A DNA stretch of 64,000 nucleotides from Micromonospora chersina (lineage in GTDB: Bacteria; Actinomycetota; Actinomycetes; Mycobacteriales; Micromonosporaceae): contig NZ_FMIB01000002.1 of the NCBI RefSeq assembly GCF_900091475.1, positions 3,162,001-3,226,000 on the forward strand, written 5' to 3'. Of this stretch, positions 17,012 to 25,833 are shown piece by piece (the first letter of the stretch is position 1; every line of letters starts with the position of its first letter). The notes beneath the pieces were generated by a model, which had not been told where the DNA came from, searched no databases, and saw nothing but the letters and a program-made list of their open reading frames with translations. Position numbers and translations under genes: made by a program.

Positions 17012-17035
17012 ATAGCACCGATGCTATAACATCGG
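17012..17035. promoter_or_regulatory. Operator-like overlapping palindromes upstream of the higBA-like pair
   Basis: ATAGCA-CCGA-TGCTAT (17012-17027) overlaps CCGATG-CTATAA-CATCGG (17018-17035), 13 bases upstream of the toxin GTG. Two interlocked dyads are what a dimeric XRE antitoxin could use for autorepression. The patch is AT-rich for this genome and probably contains the -10 box. Confidence 0.55.
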
Positions 17036-17109
17036 CCTGCTCTGGCTGGACCAGTGACGTCGCGTGTCGCGCTGGGATGATGCGGCGCCTGCGCCAGCGA
17101 CCAGGGGCC

Positions 17110-17478
17110 TCAGCGCCGGTCCAGCGCCAGCACGCTCAGGCCGAACATCAGGACACCCAGCGGCAGGTGGACCGACGGGACGTGCGCGATGCCCAGGACG
17201 ACCTGGACCGAGGCGAGCACGAGGAACCCGGACGCGTGCCAGACCGGCCGGGGCGAGCCGCCGCCCGGCTTCCACGCCAGCACGGCCGCGAGCACGTAGA
17301 GCATCGACGCCCCGTACATGACACGGGCTCCGACGCTGTGCAGCGTCTCCCCGTAGGAGGAGGTCAGCAGCAGTCCGGCGGAGATCGCCTGACCGAAGAT
17401 GGTCAGGGTCTGGAGGGCGATCGCGATGCGCAGGAACGTGGAGCTGCGGGGTGCTGTCGCCGTCACCTGAGTGGCCAT
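17110..17478 (-). CDS. Small four-helix membrane protein
   Basis: A 122-residue protein with four predicted helices and short loops (AIALQTLTIFGQAISAGLLL; ARVMYGASMLYVLAAVLAW; SGFLVLASVQVVLGIAHV; LPLGVLMFGLSVLAL). I recognise no family with certainty; it resembles small DoxX/DUF-type integral membrane proteins. It is divergent from the ECF41 sigma gene with a 99-base shared region, so it could be its target. The ribosome site GGGGAG precedes the ATG. Confidence 0.75.
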   Translation of the reverse strand: MATQVTATAPRSSTFLRIAIALQTLTIFGQAISAGLLLTSSYGETLHSVGARVMYGASMLYVLAAVLAWKPGGGSPRPVWHASGFLVLASVQVVLGIAHVPSVHLPLGVLMFGLSVLALDRR

Positions 17479-17577
17479 GTCACTCCCCTTGTCCGCCCTC
17501 GGGCGGTAGGTCGATAAGGTCTCACCGACCCGACGACGCGGGCCTGCGAAAGGTAAGGCGAGGGGGCGGCCGGAAGC

Positions 17578-18477
17578 GTGGGGACTGTCGCGACCAGCGC
17601 GGATGGGATCGCCGGCGAGCGACGCCAACTGATCAACGTCGCCTACCGGTTGCTCGGTTCGGTCAGCGAGGCCGAGGACGCCGTACAGGATGCCTACGCC
17701 CGCTGGTACGCGCTGCCGCGCAGCCGGCGGGAGGAGATCCGGTCCCCTGGCGCGTGGCTGACGACGGTGACCAGCCGCATCTGCCTGGACCTGCTCGGCT
17801 CCGCGCGGGCCCGCCGGGAACGCTACGTCGGCGCGTGGCTGCCCGAGCCGCTGCCCGACCGCACCGAGGGGGACCCCGGGGCCTCCTCCGTCCACGCGGA
17901 CCCCGCCGACCAGATCGTCCTGGACGAGTCGGTGTCCATGGCGTTCCTCGTCGTCCTGGAGTCGATGACGCCCGCCGAGCGGGTGGCGTTCGTGCTGCAC
18001 GAGGTCTTCCGGTACCCGTTCGCCGAGATCGCCGGCGTTCTCGAGCGGACCCCCGCGGCCTGCAAGCAGCTGGCGGCCTCGGCCCGGCGGCGGGTGACGG
18101 TCGCGCCGGCCCCGGTGCCGGCGGCCGGGCAGGCCGACGTGGTGCGGCACGTCAAGGAGGCATGGGAGAGCAGGGACATCGCCGCCCTCGTCGCCCTCCT
18201 CAACCCGGCCGCCGTGATGACCGCCGACGGCGGCGGCATGGCGGGCACCGCCCTGCACCCGGTCGAGGGCGGCGCGCTCATCGCCCGGTACATGGTCGCC
18301 ATCGCCGAGCGGGCTCCGGGGCTCGAACTCCTGGAGCGGACGGTCAACGGCGTGCCGGGCCTGGTGGCCCGGCGTGCCGGCGTCGTCGAGACCGTGGCCT
18401 CGTTCGACATCGCCGACGGGCGCGTCACGCGGATCTGGGTGGTCCGCAACCCGGAGAAGCTGCGGCCGTGGGCCTAG
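17578..18477 (+). CDS. ECF41-type RNA polymerase sigma factor (SigJ-like) with SnoaL-like C-terminus
   Basis: A 299-residue sigma factor. Region 2: NVAYRLLGSVSEAEDAVQDAY and SPGAWLTTVTSRICLDLL. Region 4: LESMTPAERVAFVLHEVF and FAEIAGVLERTPAACKQLA. Residues from about 185 form a SnoaL/NTF2-like domain ending in NPEKL, close to the NPDKL motif known from the ECF41 extension, which tunes the sigma factor in place of an anti-sigma protein. GTG start. None of the usual ECF41 partners (carboxymuconolactone decarboxylase-like, oxidoreductase) is adjacent; only the small membrane protein is divergent. A hairpin terminator follows. Confidence 0.92.
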   Translation: MGTVATSADGIAGERRQLINVAYRLLGSVSEAEDAVQDAYARWYALPRSRREEIRSPGAWLTTVTSRICLDLLGSARARRERYVGAWLPEPLPDRTEGDPGASSVHADPADQIVLDESVSMAFLVVLESMTPAERVAFVLHEVFRYPFAEIAGVLERTPAACKQLAASARRRVTVAPAPVPAAGQADVVRHVKEAWESRDIAALVALLNPAAVMTADGGGMAGTALHPVEGGALIARYMVAIAERAPGLELLERTVNGVPGLVARRAGVVETVASFDIADGRVTRIWVVRNPEKLRPWA

Positions 18478-18497
18478 CCAGCGGGCGCCGGGCCGTT

Positions 18498-18535
18498 TCG
18501 ACCCGACCGGACCCGGTCCGGCGGGGTCGGGTCGA
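18498..18535 (+). terminator. Hairpin after the ECF41 sigma gene
   Basis: Arms of 11 bases (TCGACCCGACC and complement) enclose an inner GGACC-C-GGTCC palindrome; it starts 20 bases after the stop. Confidence 0.6.
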
Positions 18536-18584
18536 GCGGAACCTGGATGCCTAGCGTCGAGGGCGTCAACGGAAGGAGCACCGG

Positions 18585-19487
18585 GTGCTGGAGCGGCTCA
18601 ACCAGGCCATGGACCATCTCGAACGCCACCTCGACCAACCGCTCGACGTGGCCGGGCTGGCCCGGATCGCCTGCACGTCGGAGCACCACTTCCGGCGGCT
18701 CTTCTCGGCCCTGGCCGGGATGCCGCTGTCGGAGTACGTGCGCCGGCGCCGGCTCACCGTGGCCGGCGCCGAGGTGCTGACCGGCGAGGCGTCGCTGCTC
18801 GACGTGGCGGTCCGCTGGGGGTACGGCTCGAACGAGGCGTTCGCCCGGGCGTTCCGCGCGGTGCACGGGGTCGGCCCGGCCGAGGCCCGGCGCACCGGGG
18901 CGGTGCTGCGGTCGCAGCCCCGGATGTCCTTCCGGCTCGTCGTCGAAGGGAGCACCAGCATGGACTACCGGATCGTGACCAAGAACGCCTTCCAGCTCGC
19001 CGGGGTGAAGGCCCGGGTGCCGCTCGTCCACGAGGGGATGAACCCGCACATCGTGGCGTTCATCAAGGGCCTGGACCCGGAGACGGTACGCCGGATCGAG
19101 GCGCTGTCCGACCAGGAGCCGGGCGGCATCGTGAACGTCAGCGACGACCTGGCCGGCTCCCGGGCCGAGGGCACCGAGCTGGACTACTGGCACGGGGTGG
19201 TGACCGGCGCGGACGTGCCGGAGGACCTGGACCGCCTGCCCGTGACGGCCGGTTCCTGGGCGGTGTTCACCGTGTCGGGCGAGTTCCCGCAGGCGGTGCA
19301 GCACCTGTGGCGGGACGTGTTCACCCAGTGGTTCCCGTCCAACCCGTACGAGAGCCGCCCGGGCCCGGAGATCTCGAAGGTGCGGGTGTCGGCGGACGGG
19401 AGGACCGCCGACGCCGAGCTGTGGATCCCGGTGCGTCAGGCCGCGGCGGCGGCCCGTTCCAGGCAGGCCGGCACGTCGCGCACGTGA
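18585..19487 (+). CDS. AraC family regulator with GyrI-like effector-binding domain
   Basis: A 300-residue regulator. The N-terminal 100 residues are two AraC helix-turn-helix motifs (LDVAGLARIACTSEHHFRRLF and SLLDVAVRWGYGSNEAFARAF). From about 125 to 285 there is a GyrI/Rob/SbmC-type effector domain: MDYRIVTKNAFQLAGVKARV, a central strand with WAVFTVSGEFP, WRDVFTQWFP and AELWIPV at the end. Such proteins sense organic cations or drugs. GTG start with AAGGAG upstream. The last 17 codons extend beyond the usual end and overlap the end of the convergent kinase gene by 52 bases. Confidence 0.92.
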   Translation: MLERLNQAMDHLERHLDQPLDVAGLARIACTSEHHFRRLFSALAGMPLSEYVRRRRLTVAGAEVLTGEASLLDVAVRWGYGSNEAFARAFRAVHGVGPAEARRTGAVLRSQPRMSFRLVVEGSTSMDYRIVTKNAFQLAGVKARVPLVHEGMNPHIVAFIKGLDPETVRRIEALSDQEPGGIVNVSDDLAGSRAEGTELDYWHGVVTGADVPEDLDRLPVTAGSWAVFTVSGEFPQAVQHLWRDVFTQWFPSNPYESRPGPEISKVRVSADGRTADAELWIPVRQAAAAARSRQAGTSRT

Positions 19488-20605
19488 TAGGCGTGCTCGC
19501 TGGGCTCGATGCCGGCGAGGAACATCGCGTAGACGGCGGCCATCCGCAGGTGGGCGACGGGGCCGAGCAGCTTCACGGCGCGTTCCGGGTCGCTGCCCGG
19601 CACGTCGGCCCGCCAGCGGGCGGCCCAGGCGTCGAGCAGCCGGGCGGCCACGCCAGGGTCGAGGGTCTCGGTGAGGCGCAGGATGTCGAAGGCGGGGTGG
19701 CCCACGAACGCGTCACCCCAGTCGATGACCACCCGTCGGGTGCCGTCGCCGCGCACGTTGCCCGGGTGCAGGTCGCCGTGCACGAGGGTGTCGGGCAGGC
19801 CGCAGTCGCGGACCTGGTCGAGCCGGTCGTCGAGGCCGGCGAGCAGGTCGGCGGCCACGGCCGTGTCGTGCGGGGCCAGCCGGTCGCGGATCCAGCCGGC
19901 CAGCGCCGGCCCGCGCAGATCGGGTACGCCGGCCGCGACCAGCCCGGCCGTGTCGCCGGCGGCGCGGAGTTGCACGGCGTGGTGCTCGGCGGCGACGGCC
20001 GCCCGCTCCGCCTCGTCGGCGCCGTAGCGGTCCTCGCCGGGCACGTGGTCCAGCAGCATCCGGCCGGTGTCGTCGGCGGCGAGCAGGGTGGGGGCGGTCG
20101 CGGGCGCGGTGGCGCCGAGCCAGCGCAGCACGGCCGCCTCGTGGCGGAAGAACGGGGGCACCTGCTTGAGCCAGGCGCTGCCGGCCGGACCGTCGAGCCG
20201 CCAGATCGCGGACAGGTTCCAGGTGCGGTGCGGCGCCACGGCGGTCACCGGACGGCCGAGGCGGCGCAGCTCACCGGTGGCCCAGGCGACGCTGCGGGCC
20301 GGGCCGCCGGGCTCGGCGTACGGGGCGCGCAGCGGGTGCGGTGTCAGGTCGACAGGCGCCGGGGTCAGGGGCACGGCGGGTGGGGCGGTGACCTGGCCCA
20401 GGTAGGCGACGTGGCCGCCGGGCGGCTCGGGGCGGTCGCCGGCGAGCAGCCGCAGCACGGCCACGTCGACGCCGTAGCGGCGGCGGGCCTCGTCGACGAT
20501 CGAGCCGACCTGCTGCCACCACGGCTCGGGCACGTCGTACGGGGGCAGGGCGCCGAGCGGCCGGTCGGCGGCGTCGACCAGGATCAGGGTCACGGTGCGG
20601 GACAC
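19436..20605 (-). CDS. Aminoglycoside phosphotransferase (APH) family kinase
   Basis: A 389-residue protein. The kinase core is in the second half: catalytic loop LVHGDLHPGNV (Asp and Asn kept) and metal-binding VVIDWGDAFVGHPAFDI, the DFG-equivalent. The first 90 residues form an extra domain with a NUDIX-like or unknown fold, beginning TVTLILVDAADRPLGALPP. APH-family proteins phosphorylate small hydroxylated substrates; few confer antibiotic resistance. Substrate unknown. It overlaps the convergent AraC gene at its 3' end. Confidence 0.88.
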   Translation of the reverse strand: MSRTVTLILVDAADRPLGALPPYDVPEPWWQQVGSIVDEARRRYGVDVAVLRLLAGDRPEPPGGHVAYLGQVTAPPAVPLTPAPVDLTPHPLRAPYAEPGGPARSVAWATGELRRLGRPVTAVAPHRTWNLSAIWRLDGPAGSAWLKQVPPFFRHEAAVLRWLGATAPATAPTLLAADDTGRMLLDHVPGEDRYGADEAERAAVAAEHHAVQLRAAGDTAGLVAAGVPDLRGPALAGWIRDRLAPHDTAVAADLLAGLDDRLDQVRDCGLPDTLVHGDLHPGNVRGDGTRRVVIDWGDAFVGHPAFDILRLTETLDPGVAARLLDAWAARWRADVPGSDPERAVKLLGPVAHLRMAAVYAMFLAGIEPSEHAYHVRDVPACLERAAAAA

Positions 20606-20712
20606 GTGCCGGACGCTAGCCGCGCGCCCCTGAGGGACGCGAACGGTTAATCCGGGGTGGGTGAGGGTCCCACCCGGATGTCCCCGGCCGGTCCGCCGAG
20701 AAGGCTGACGCC

Positions 20713-21303
20713 ATGACCCTCACCGATATCCGGACCCGTCCCGCGTACCCCTGGTTGCGGCCGGTGGCCGTGGCCGCGTCGCTGCTGCTCCTCGGCTACG
20801 GCCTGCTCCGCCTGATCGACCGCCTCGACGGGCACAGCGACAAGGGCGCCTGGGCGTGGAACACCGGGCACACCCTGTTCCTGCTGGGCATCCTCGGCTT
20901 CGCCGCGCTGATCGTCGGGTTGCACGGCGTGCTGCGTACCCGCTCGACCCGGCTGCGGGCGGTGGACGACGCGGCCGCGCTGGCCGGCCTGGTCGGTGCG
21001 GCCGCCTTCGTGTGGGTGATCCTCGGCGACCTGTTCCCGCGCTTCGCCGACGCGGTGGAGACGCCCGGCGCGGTGCTGCTCGGCGGGCCGGCGCTGTTCG
21101 AGCTGGGCCTGCTGGTGCTGCTGTACCGGGTCGCCGCGGCGCGGCTGCTGCCGGTGTGGGCGCCGGTGCTGGTGCTTGTCGGGTTCGTGGCGATCGCGGT
21201 GAACCTGGACCTGCTGCCGGTGGGCGCGGCCCTGGTCCTCGCCGGCCTGCTCCCGCTGCGCCCGGCGCGGCTGAGCGGTCAGGTCCAGAAGGTCCGCCGG
21301 TAG
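20713..21303 (+). CDS. Integral membrane protein of unknown function
   Basis: A 196-residue protein with about six helices (first at 18-34, last two separated by a short loop at about 165). The sequence LRLIDRLDGHSDKGAWAWNTGH in the first extracytoplasmic loop is its only distinctive part. No family recognised. Its 3' end overlaps the convergent gene by 25 bases (21279-21303). ATG start. Confidence 0.78.
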   Translation: MTLTDIRTRPAYPWLRPVAVAASLLLLGYGLLRLIDRLDGHSDKGAWAWNTGHTLFLLGILGFAALIVGLHGVLRTRSTRLRAVDDAAALAGLVGAAAFVWVILGDLFPRFADAVETPGAVLLGGPALFELGLLVLLYRVAAARLLPVWAPVLVLVGFVAIAVNLDLLPVGAALVLAGLLPLRPARLSGQVQKVRR

Positions 21304-22448
21304 CCCTGGTTGGCGGCGCACGACTCGCGCTGCCCGCCGGTCAGGCTGACCGCGCCGTCGCGGCACTGCACCAGCCAGCCACGCCCGGACCAGAAGCCGG
21401 GCGCGCACTCGAACCAGTCGCAGATCCCGGCGGCCGGCTTGCGGATCCGTTGGCCGCCGCAGAAGTCGTACCCGTAGGGGTTGGCCGGGGCGCCGCAGCG
21501 GCGTTCGGCGGCCGGCTGCGGCGCGGCGCTCCGGGACGGCGCGGTGGTCGGCGCGGTCCGGGTGCGCTGCGGCGTGGGGCGGGGCTTGACCTGGACGGCG
21601 GGCGCGATCGGCGGGGGCGCGGGAGTGGCGGTGGCGGTGGCCGCCGGGGTGGCGGCGGAGGCGACATCCGAGCCGGGGCGCACCGGCGGGTCGGACTCGA
21701 AGAGCATCGCCGGCACGATCAGCGCGAGGGCCGCACCGACCGCCACGGTCCGCCGGCCGCCGGGCAGCAGCGCGGAGACCCGGGCCTGCGCGGGGGTGAG
21801 CACCGCCGGGCGGGCGGGCCGCACCGCCTCGTGCTCCGCGATCAACTCGTCGAGCTGGGCGACGACCGCGGCGCGCTGCTCGATCGCGTCGGCGAAGGCC
21901 AGCGTGAGCTTGAACCGGAAGTCGGCCACCGCGCCGGTGGGCAGCAGGAGACCTGAGGTACGCCGCCGGTCGAGGACCTGGATCAGCGTGACCGGGGCCC
22001 CGGGGTCGTGGGACAGGCCGGTCATCCGCCCGTACGTCCAGTCGCGCCGGCCCCGGCCGCCGAGCAGCACGAGCCGCCGGTTGGTGAGCACGGCGAGCCC
22101 GGCGTCGACGACCTTCACGCCTTCGGGGCGGCGCGGGCGCACCACCGGCGGTTCCGGGTCGACGGTCAGCTCGGGGGCCGGCAGCACGGCGGTGTGCCGG
22201 ACCTCGACCAGTTGCGCGGCCGGCAGGGTCCAGAAGACCACCTCACCGGGGGCCAGCTCCACGGGCAGGCCGGCGCCGGCCTCGACCGAGCCGTGGAAGG
22301 ACCCGGCGAGGGTACGCAGCCGCCGCAGCTCGTCGTCGCGGCGTCGCCACGCCTCGTCGGCCAGACGGAAGGCCCGCTGCCGCCTGTCGTTCTGCCGGTG
22401 CGCCCACCGGTAGCGCCATGTGGAACCCGTCGAATCAGTCATCGCCAC
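21279..22448 (-). CDS. Membrane protein with PH-like cytosolic domain and C-terminal six-cysteine domain
   Basis: Start set at GTG 22448, five bases after GGAGGAG; an ATG at 22442 is next. The 389-residue protein has a basic helical N-terminus, a bacterial PH/GRAM-like domain (about 60-200, with GLAVLTNRRLVLLGGRG and FKLTLAFADA), a membrane helix at about 233-250, a Pro/Thr/Ala stalk, and an end domain from 317 with cysteines at 318, 330, 343, 348, 362 and 377. The end domain shares the pattern RCGAP.NPYGY..CGG and PGFW.GRG with the protein at 5220-6035, and the cysteine spacing is identical. The cysteines should face outside. Role unknown; perhaps an envelope sensor. Confidence 0.8.
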   Translation of the reverse strand: MAMTDSTGSTWRYRWAHRQNDRRQRAFRLADEAWRRRDDELRRLRTLAGSFHGSVEAGAGLPVELAPGEVVFWTLPAAQLVEVRHTAVLPAPELTVDPEPPVVRPRRPEGVKVVDAGLAVLTNRRLVLLGGRGRRDWTYGRMTGLSHDPGAPVTLIQVLDRRRTSGLLLPTGAVADFRFKLTLAFADAIEQRAAVVAQLDELIAEHEAVRPARPAVLTPAQARVSALLPGGRRTVAVGAALALIVPAMLFESDPPVRPGSDVASAATPAATATATPAPPPIAPAVQVKPRPTPQRTRTAPTTAPSRSAAPQPAAERRCGAPANPYGYDFCGGQRIRKPAAGICDWFECAPGFWSGRGWLVQCRDGAVSLTGGQRESCAANQGYRRTFWT

Positions 22449-22615
22449 GCCGACTCCTCCGCCGCGCGAGCCCACCAATCGGGGTGTCATTCATGTCAAC
22501 GGCGGCGCAGGGGTGGCAAGACACGCGCTAGTCACCAATTTGACCAAACGGGTGATTGCGCGACACGTTAGGCGGAATCGCCTGCGTCGGTTCGCGGTCC
22601 GCGCCGGCGGCGCGC

Positions 22616-23275
22616 TCACTCCTGGGGCGGCGCCCCGGTCGGCGTGGCCCGGGCGGTGATCTCGTCGAACCAGTCCCGCAGGTCCGGCGGCGCGGCCACC
22701 GGCAGCCCGGTCGCCCGGGCCTGCTCGGGATGCAGCCGGCGGTGTACCCGACCGGCGAGATTCATGGCCGGCAACAGCAGGTCGACGGGCTCGCCGAAGC
22801 CGGTGAGCACCGGCTGGTTCTCGTCGATGTGGTTGCGCCAGTCGGAGTGGAACACCGCCCAGCGCGCCTCCGGGTTGGCGCGCAGCAGGCACTCGGCCAG
22901 GTAGTACACGAGCGCGTCGAGCAGGGCGAGGGTGTCGTCCGACCAGAAGTGCGGCGCCTGCACCGCGCGGCGGCCGTACCAGATCGGCAGGGTGGCCCCG
23001 CGCGGCACGAAGTACCGCCCGAGGCCCTCCTCGACCCGGTCCAGCGGTTGGTCGGGGGACCGTTCCTCGAACCGGTCCATCGCCCAGGTCCACAGCGGGA
23101 CGAGGCTGTCCCGGCTGTGGTCGAGACGGTCGGGAGCGGGTCCGCCGGACCGGGCGGCCTCCTCGCGCAGCCAGCGCAGGCGGGGCGCCGCCTCGGCCAG
23201 GTAGCGGCGGAGGTACTCCTCGGCCTCCCTGGCCTGCTCGGCCCGTTCCGCGGCGCTCGTCTTCCGGCGTCCCAC
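22616..23275 (-). CDS. Probable immunity protein for the secreted nuclease toxin
   Basis: Directly follows the toxin gene. The start used is GTG 23275, with GGGAGG six bases ahead, giving 219 residues; a GTG at 23293 overlaps the toxin stop (GTGA) and would add six residues. No signal peptide or membrane helix, so it stays in the cytosol, as an immunity protein against a nuclease must. The first 40 residues are a charged helix; the core has LVPLWTWAMDRFEE, a pair of helices with LDALVYYLAECLLRANPEARWAVFH, and ENQPVLTGFGEPVDLLLPAMNLAGRV. Acidic overall. I recognise no named family. The immunity role is inferred from position, size and coupling. Confidence 0.72.
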   Translation of the reverse strand: MGRRKTSAAERAEQAREAEEYLRRYLAEAAPRLRWLREEAARSGGPAPDRLDHSRDSLVPLWTWAMDRFEERSPDQPLDRVEEGLGRYFVPRGATLPIWYGRRAVQAPHFWSDDTLALLDALVYYLAECLLRANPEARWAVFHSDWRNHIDENQPVLTGFGEPVDLLLPAMNLAGRVHRRLHPEQARATGLPVAAPPDLRDWFDEITARATPTGAPPQE

Positions 23276-23289
23276 TCCCGACCTCCCGG

Positions 23290-25524
23290 TCACACGTCCG
23301 GCGCGTGGATGGTGAACTTGATTCCGTTCTGCACGAGGCAGTCGAGCAGGTCCTGCGACGGCCCCAGGCTGTTGTACCGGCCGTGCGGGAAGAAGTGCCA
23401 GACGATGTCGACGACCGGCTTCTGGTGGGTCGCCTGGTTCTTCAGGATCCAGGCGTCCTTCTGGCACTGGGTGACCTCGTCACCGTAGTTGGAGGTGCCG
23501 GTCTTCACCTCGTGCGCCACGATGCCGTTCGGCGTCTGCTCGGCATAGTCGATCTTGCGCTTCTTGGACCGCGGCGTCGGGTAGCCCACCGTGGGCACCT
23601 CGTACTGGCGGGTCCCGGTGGTGTTGCCGAGCAGCACGTTGGCCAGGTACTCCTCGCCCTTGTAGCCGCTGTACTGGAACGGCACCCGCGGGCCGTCGAT
23701 GTGGTTGGGCGAGTACATGGCCCGGGCGAGACGCCGGATGTCGGTCCGGTCGCCCCGGGCGAGCCGGGTCAGGCCCGCCTTGGAGAACCGCGGCCCGGCC
23801 AGCGCCTGGAAACCGGACCCGTCGCCGACCAGCGCAGTCCAGTCGGTGCCCAGGATCAGCGCGAACGCGGTTTCCTTGACGAAATCCGGGATCTTGTCGT
23901 AGCGGGCCACGAAGCGGACGACCGCCTCGATGCGGTGCACGTACTTGAGGGCGAACTTGGCGGCCTTGCCGGGGATTGCGACCGCGTCGCCGGCGTACGG
24001 GACGAGGCCGAGAATGCTGAGCCCGGCGCCGACCCAGTCGCCGTGGATCAGGGCGGCGACGGTGTCGCGGATGTCCGCCAGGCCGCCGAGCACCCAGCCG
24101 ACGACCGGGATGAAGCTCAGGCCGCCGGAGCAGAGGTTGCCGGCCAGCCACGCCATCGAGTCCTTTGGCGCGAAGTCGCCGGCGAACATGCCGAGCAGGA
24201 AGTCGCTGACGTACGTCCACTTGCTGATCTGCTCGTCCGGCCGGCCCGGGTCGAGGCCCTGGTCCTCGGCGTGGGCCACCTCGTAGTCGTCGCGCAGCCC
24301 GTCCCCGTCGGTGTCCGCCTTGACCGGGGAGGTCAGGTGCTCGTCGACCTCGGCGCCGTCGGAGAGCCCGTCGCCGTCGGTGTCCACGTTGGCGACGTCG
24401 GTGAGTTCCTCGTCCTCGGCGAGGTCGATCAGGCCGTCGCCGTCGGTGTCGGTGTCGGTGGGCATCGGCGTGATCGGCGCCGGGTCCCCGGCTACCGGCG
24501 GCGCGCGCGGCTGGTCGAAGACGAGCGGGTCGCTCCCGCGGGCCACCTCGTCACCGTCGTTCACGCCGTCGCCGTCGGTGTCCGGGTCGGTGGGCGAGGT
24601 GCCGATCCGCTGCTCGTCGAGGTTGGTCAGGCCGTCGACGTCGACGTCCTCGTTGCCGTCGGCGGTCGCGTCCTGGTCCGTGTCGTACGCGTTGGGCCGC
24701 GTCCACCCCGCCAGCTCGGTGATCTCGTACCGGTCGGTCAGGCCGTCGCCGTCGGAGTCGACCAGCAGCGGGCTGGAGCCGAAGCGCAACTCGACGACGT
24801 CGATGACGCCGTCCCGGTCGTGGTCGCCGTCGTAGGTGATGCCGAGCCGGGTGAGCACGGCGAAGCCGTTGCGCCAGGCGTCGGCGGCCTGGATCGTCGC
24901 CGGCTCCGGGTTGGCCTTCGCCAGCATCTCGTCGGCCTTGGCCAGGTTGACTCGGGCGGCCGCCAGGTCGGCGAACGCTTCGGCGAGGCCCTCCGGCGCG
25001 GGCGCCGGAGGCGGGCTGGCCCGGAACGGGCCGATCGTGGCCTCGGCGTCCTGGATCGCCGCGTCGGCGAGCAGCCGCACGCCGGACAGCGTCTCCACCA
25101 GGGCGGCCACGTGCGCCTGCTCGGCCTCGCCGTTGGGTGGGCTGGCGCCGGTGAGCCGGCTCTTGAGGAACGACTCCAGGTGTTCCAGGTTGTCGAACGC
25201 CGCCTCGCCGTCGCCGGCGCTCTTGAGCCGGGCGCCGTCGAAGTACCGGCTGTCGACGTCGGCGAGCACCGGGCCGATCCGGCTGTCGCCCAGGCCGTCC
25301 CCCACGTACGGGCGCAGGGCCTGGGTGGCCTCGCTGACGTACACCTTGGCGTCGCGGGTGTACTTCGCGGTGGGGATCTTCGCGACCTCCACCTGCCACA
25401 GCGGCGTCTCCCCCGCCGACGCCTCCGTGGCGAAGAGCATTCCTTGTGCGGCCACCGTCGCGGCGACCACGACGGCGAGTCTTCGCCGCAGTCCCTTGCG
25501 CTGTCTCACAGGCACCCCGTCCAT
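23290..25524 (-). CDS. Sec-exported polymorphic toxin: calcium-type repeats, pre-toxin region and PD-(D/E)XK nuclease tip
   Basis: A 744-residue protein. Residues 1-37 are a Sec signal ([15 protein letters not shown], cleavage after ASA). About 40-230 is helical. About 231-418 holds seven or so thrombospondin type 3-like repeats ([45 protein letters not shown]). About 448-580 is hydrophobic with [15 protein letters not shown] and [10 protein letters not shown], the form seen before toxin domains in polymorphic toxins. The C-terminal 130 residues fit a restriction-endonuclease fold: GEEYLA (Glu624/625), KIDYAE (Asp659), HEVKTG (Glu672, Lys674) and QCQKD (Gln686). Predicted action: cleaves DNA of competitors after export. 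ATG 25524 gives the best signal peptide. It belongs to neither the RHS nor the WXG/LXG class. Confidence 0.82.
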   Translation of the reverse strand: MDGVPVRQRKGLRRRLAVVVAATVAAQGMLFATEASAGETPLWQVEVAKIPTAKYTRDAKVYVSEATQALRPYVGDGLGDSRIGPVLADVDSRYFDGARLKSAGDGEAAFDNLEHLESFLKSRLTGASPPNGEAEQAHVAALVETLSGVRLLADAAIQDAEATIGPFRASPPPAPAPEGLAEAFADLAAARVNLAKADEMLAKANPEPATIQAADAWRNGFAVLTRLGITYDGDHDRDGVIDVVELRFGSSPLLVDSDGDGLTDRYEITELAGWTRPNAYDTDQDATADGNEDVDVDGLTNLDEQRIGTSPTDPDTDGDGVNDGDEVARGSDPLVFDQPRAPPVAGDPAPITPMPTDTDTDGDGLIDLAEDEELTDVANVDTDGDGLSDGAEVDEHLTSPVKADTDGDGLRDDYEVAHAEDQGLDPGRPDEQISKWTYVSDFLLGMFAGDFAPKDSMAWLAGNLCSGGLSFIPVVGWVLGGLADIRDTVAALIHGDWVGAGLSILGLVPYAGDAVAIPGKAAKFALKYVHRIEAVVRFVARYDKIPDFVKETAFALILGTDWTALVGDGSGFQALAGPRFSKAGLTRLARGDRTDIRRLARAMYSPNHIDGPRVPFQYSGYKGEEYLANVLLGNTTGTRQYEVPTVGYPTPRSKKRKIDYAEQTPNGIVAHEVKTGTSNYGDEVTQCQKDAWILKNQATHQKPVVDIVWHFFPHGRYNSLGPSQDLLDCLVQNGIKFTIHAPDV

Positions 25525-25833
25525 CGATAGATGCGCAACTGGCAATGCCTGGCGAGCGTATTGGCGCGGGACGACCGCGCGTGGCCCCGCGGCGTCCGTT
25601 CCACTCCTTAACGGCGGGACCGTCGGCTTGGATCGAATTCCCGCAATAAGAAAACGCTGTTTCCTGTAACGCCAGAGACCTCGACGACGCTATTGGCATT
25701 CTCGCCCCGGAGATAGACGATCACCGTCGTCCGGCCTCGCGGCTTTCGCCGTGCGGCGGCCTGGGTGGCTCGGTAACGTCAGCGGCAGGGCGGGACGCGC
25801 CGCGACCCCCGCCGGACGCGAGGAGGTGCACCG
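25525..25833. other. Gene-free divergent promoter region between toxin and gluconate operons
   Basis: No convincing gene. It holds an AT-rich patch at about 25634-25670, rare in this genome and a likely promoter for the toxin gene, and an AGGAGG ribosome site at the gluconokinase side. No clear -35/-10 pair could be fixed for either gene. Confidence 0.6.

Noticed and set aside
17479..17577. ECF41 promoter between the sigma gene and the divergent membrane protein
   Set aside because: I looked for the TGTCACA-type -35 and a CGTC -10 on both strands and found no match.
19436..20605. Antibiotic resistance gene (aminoglycoside kinase)
   Set aside because: Only the general kinase motifs match; the extra N-terminal domain and the lack of a resistance context argue for another substrate.
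23305..25530. 741-residue open frame on the plus strand opposite the toxin gene
   Set aside because: Its Val/Gly/Asp repeats are the antisense image of the DxDxDG repeats. No domain, no start signal.
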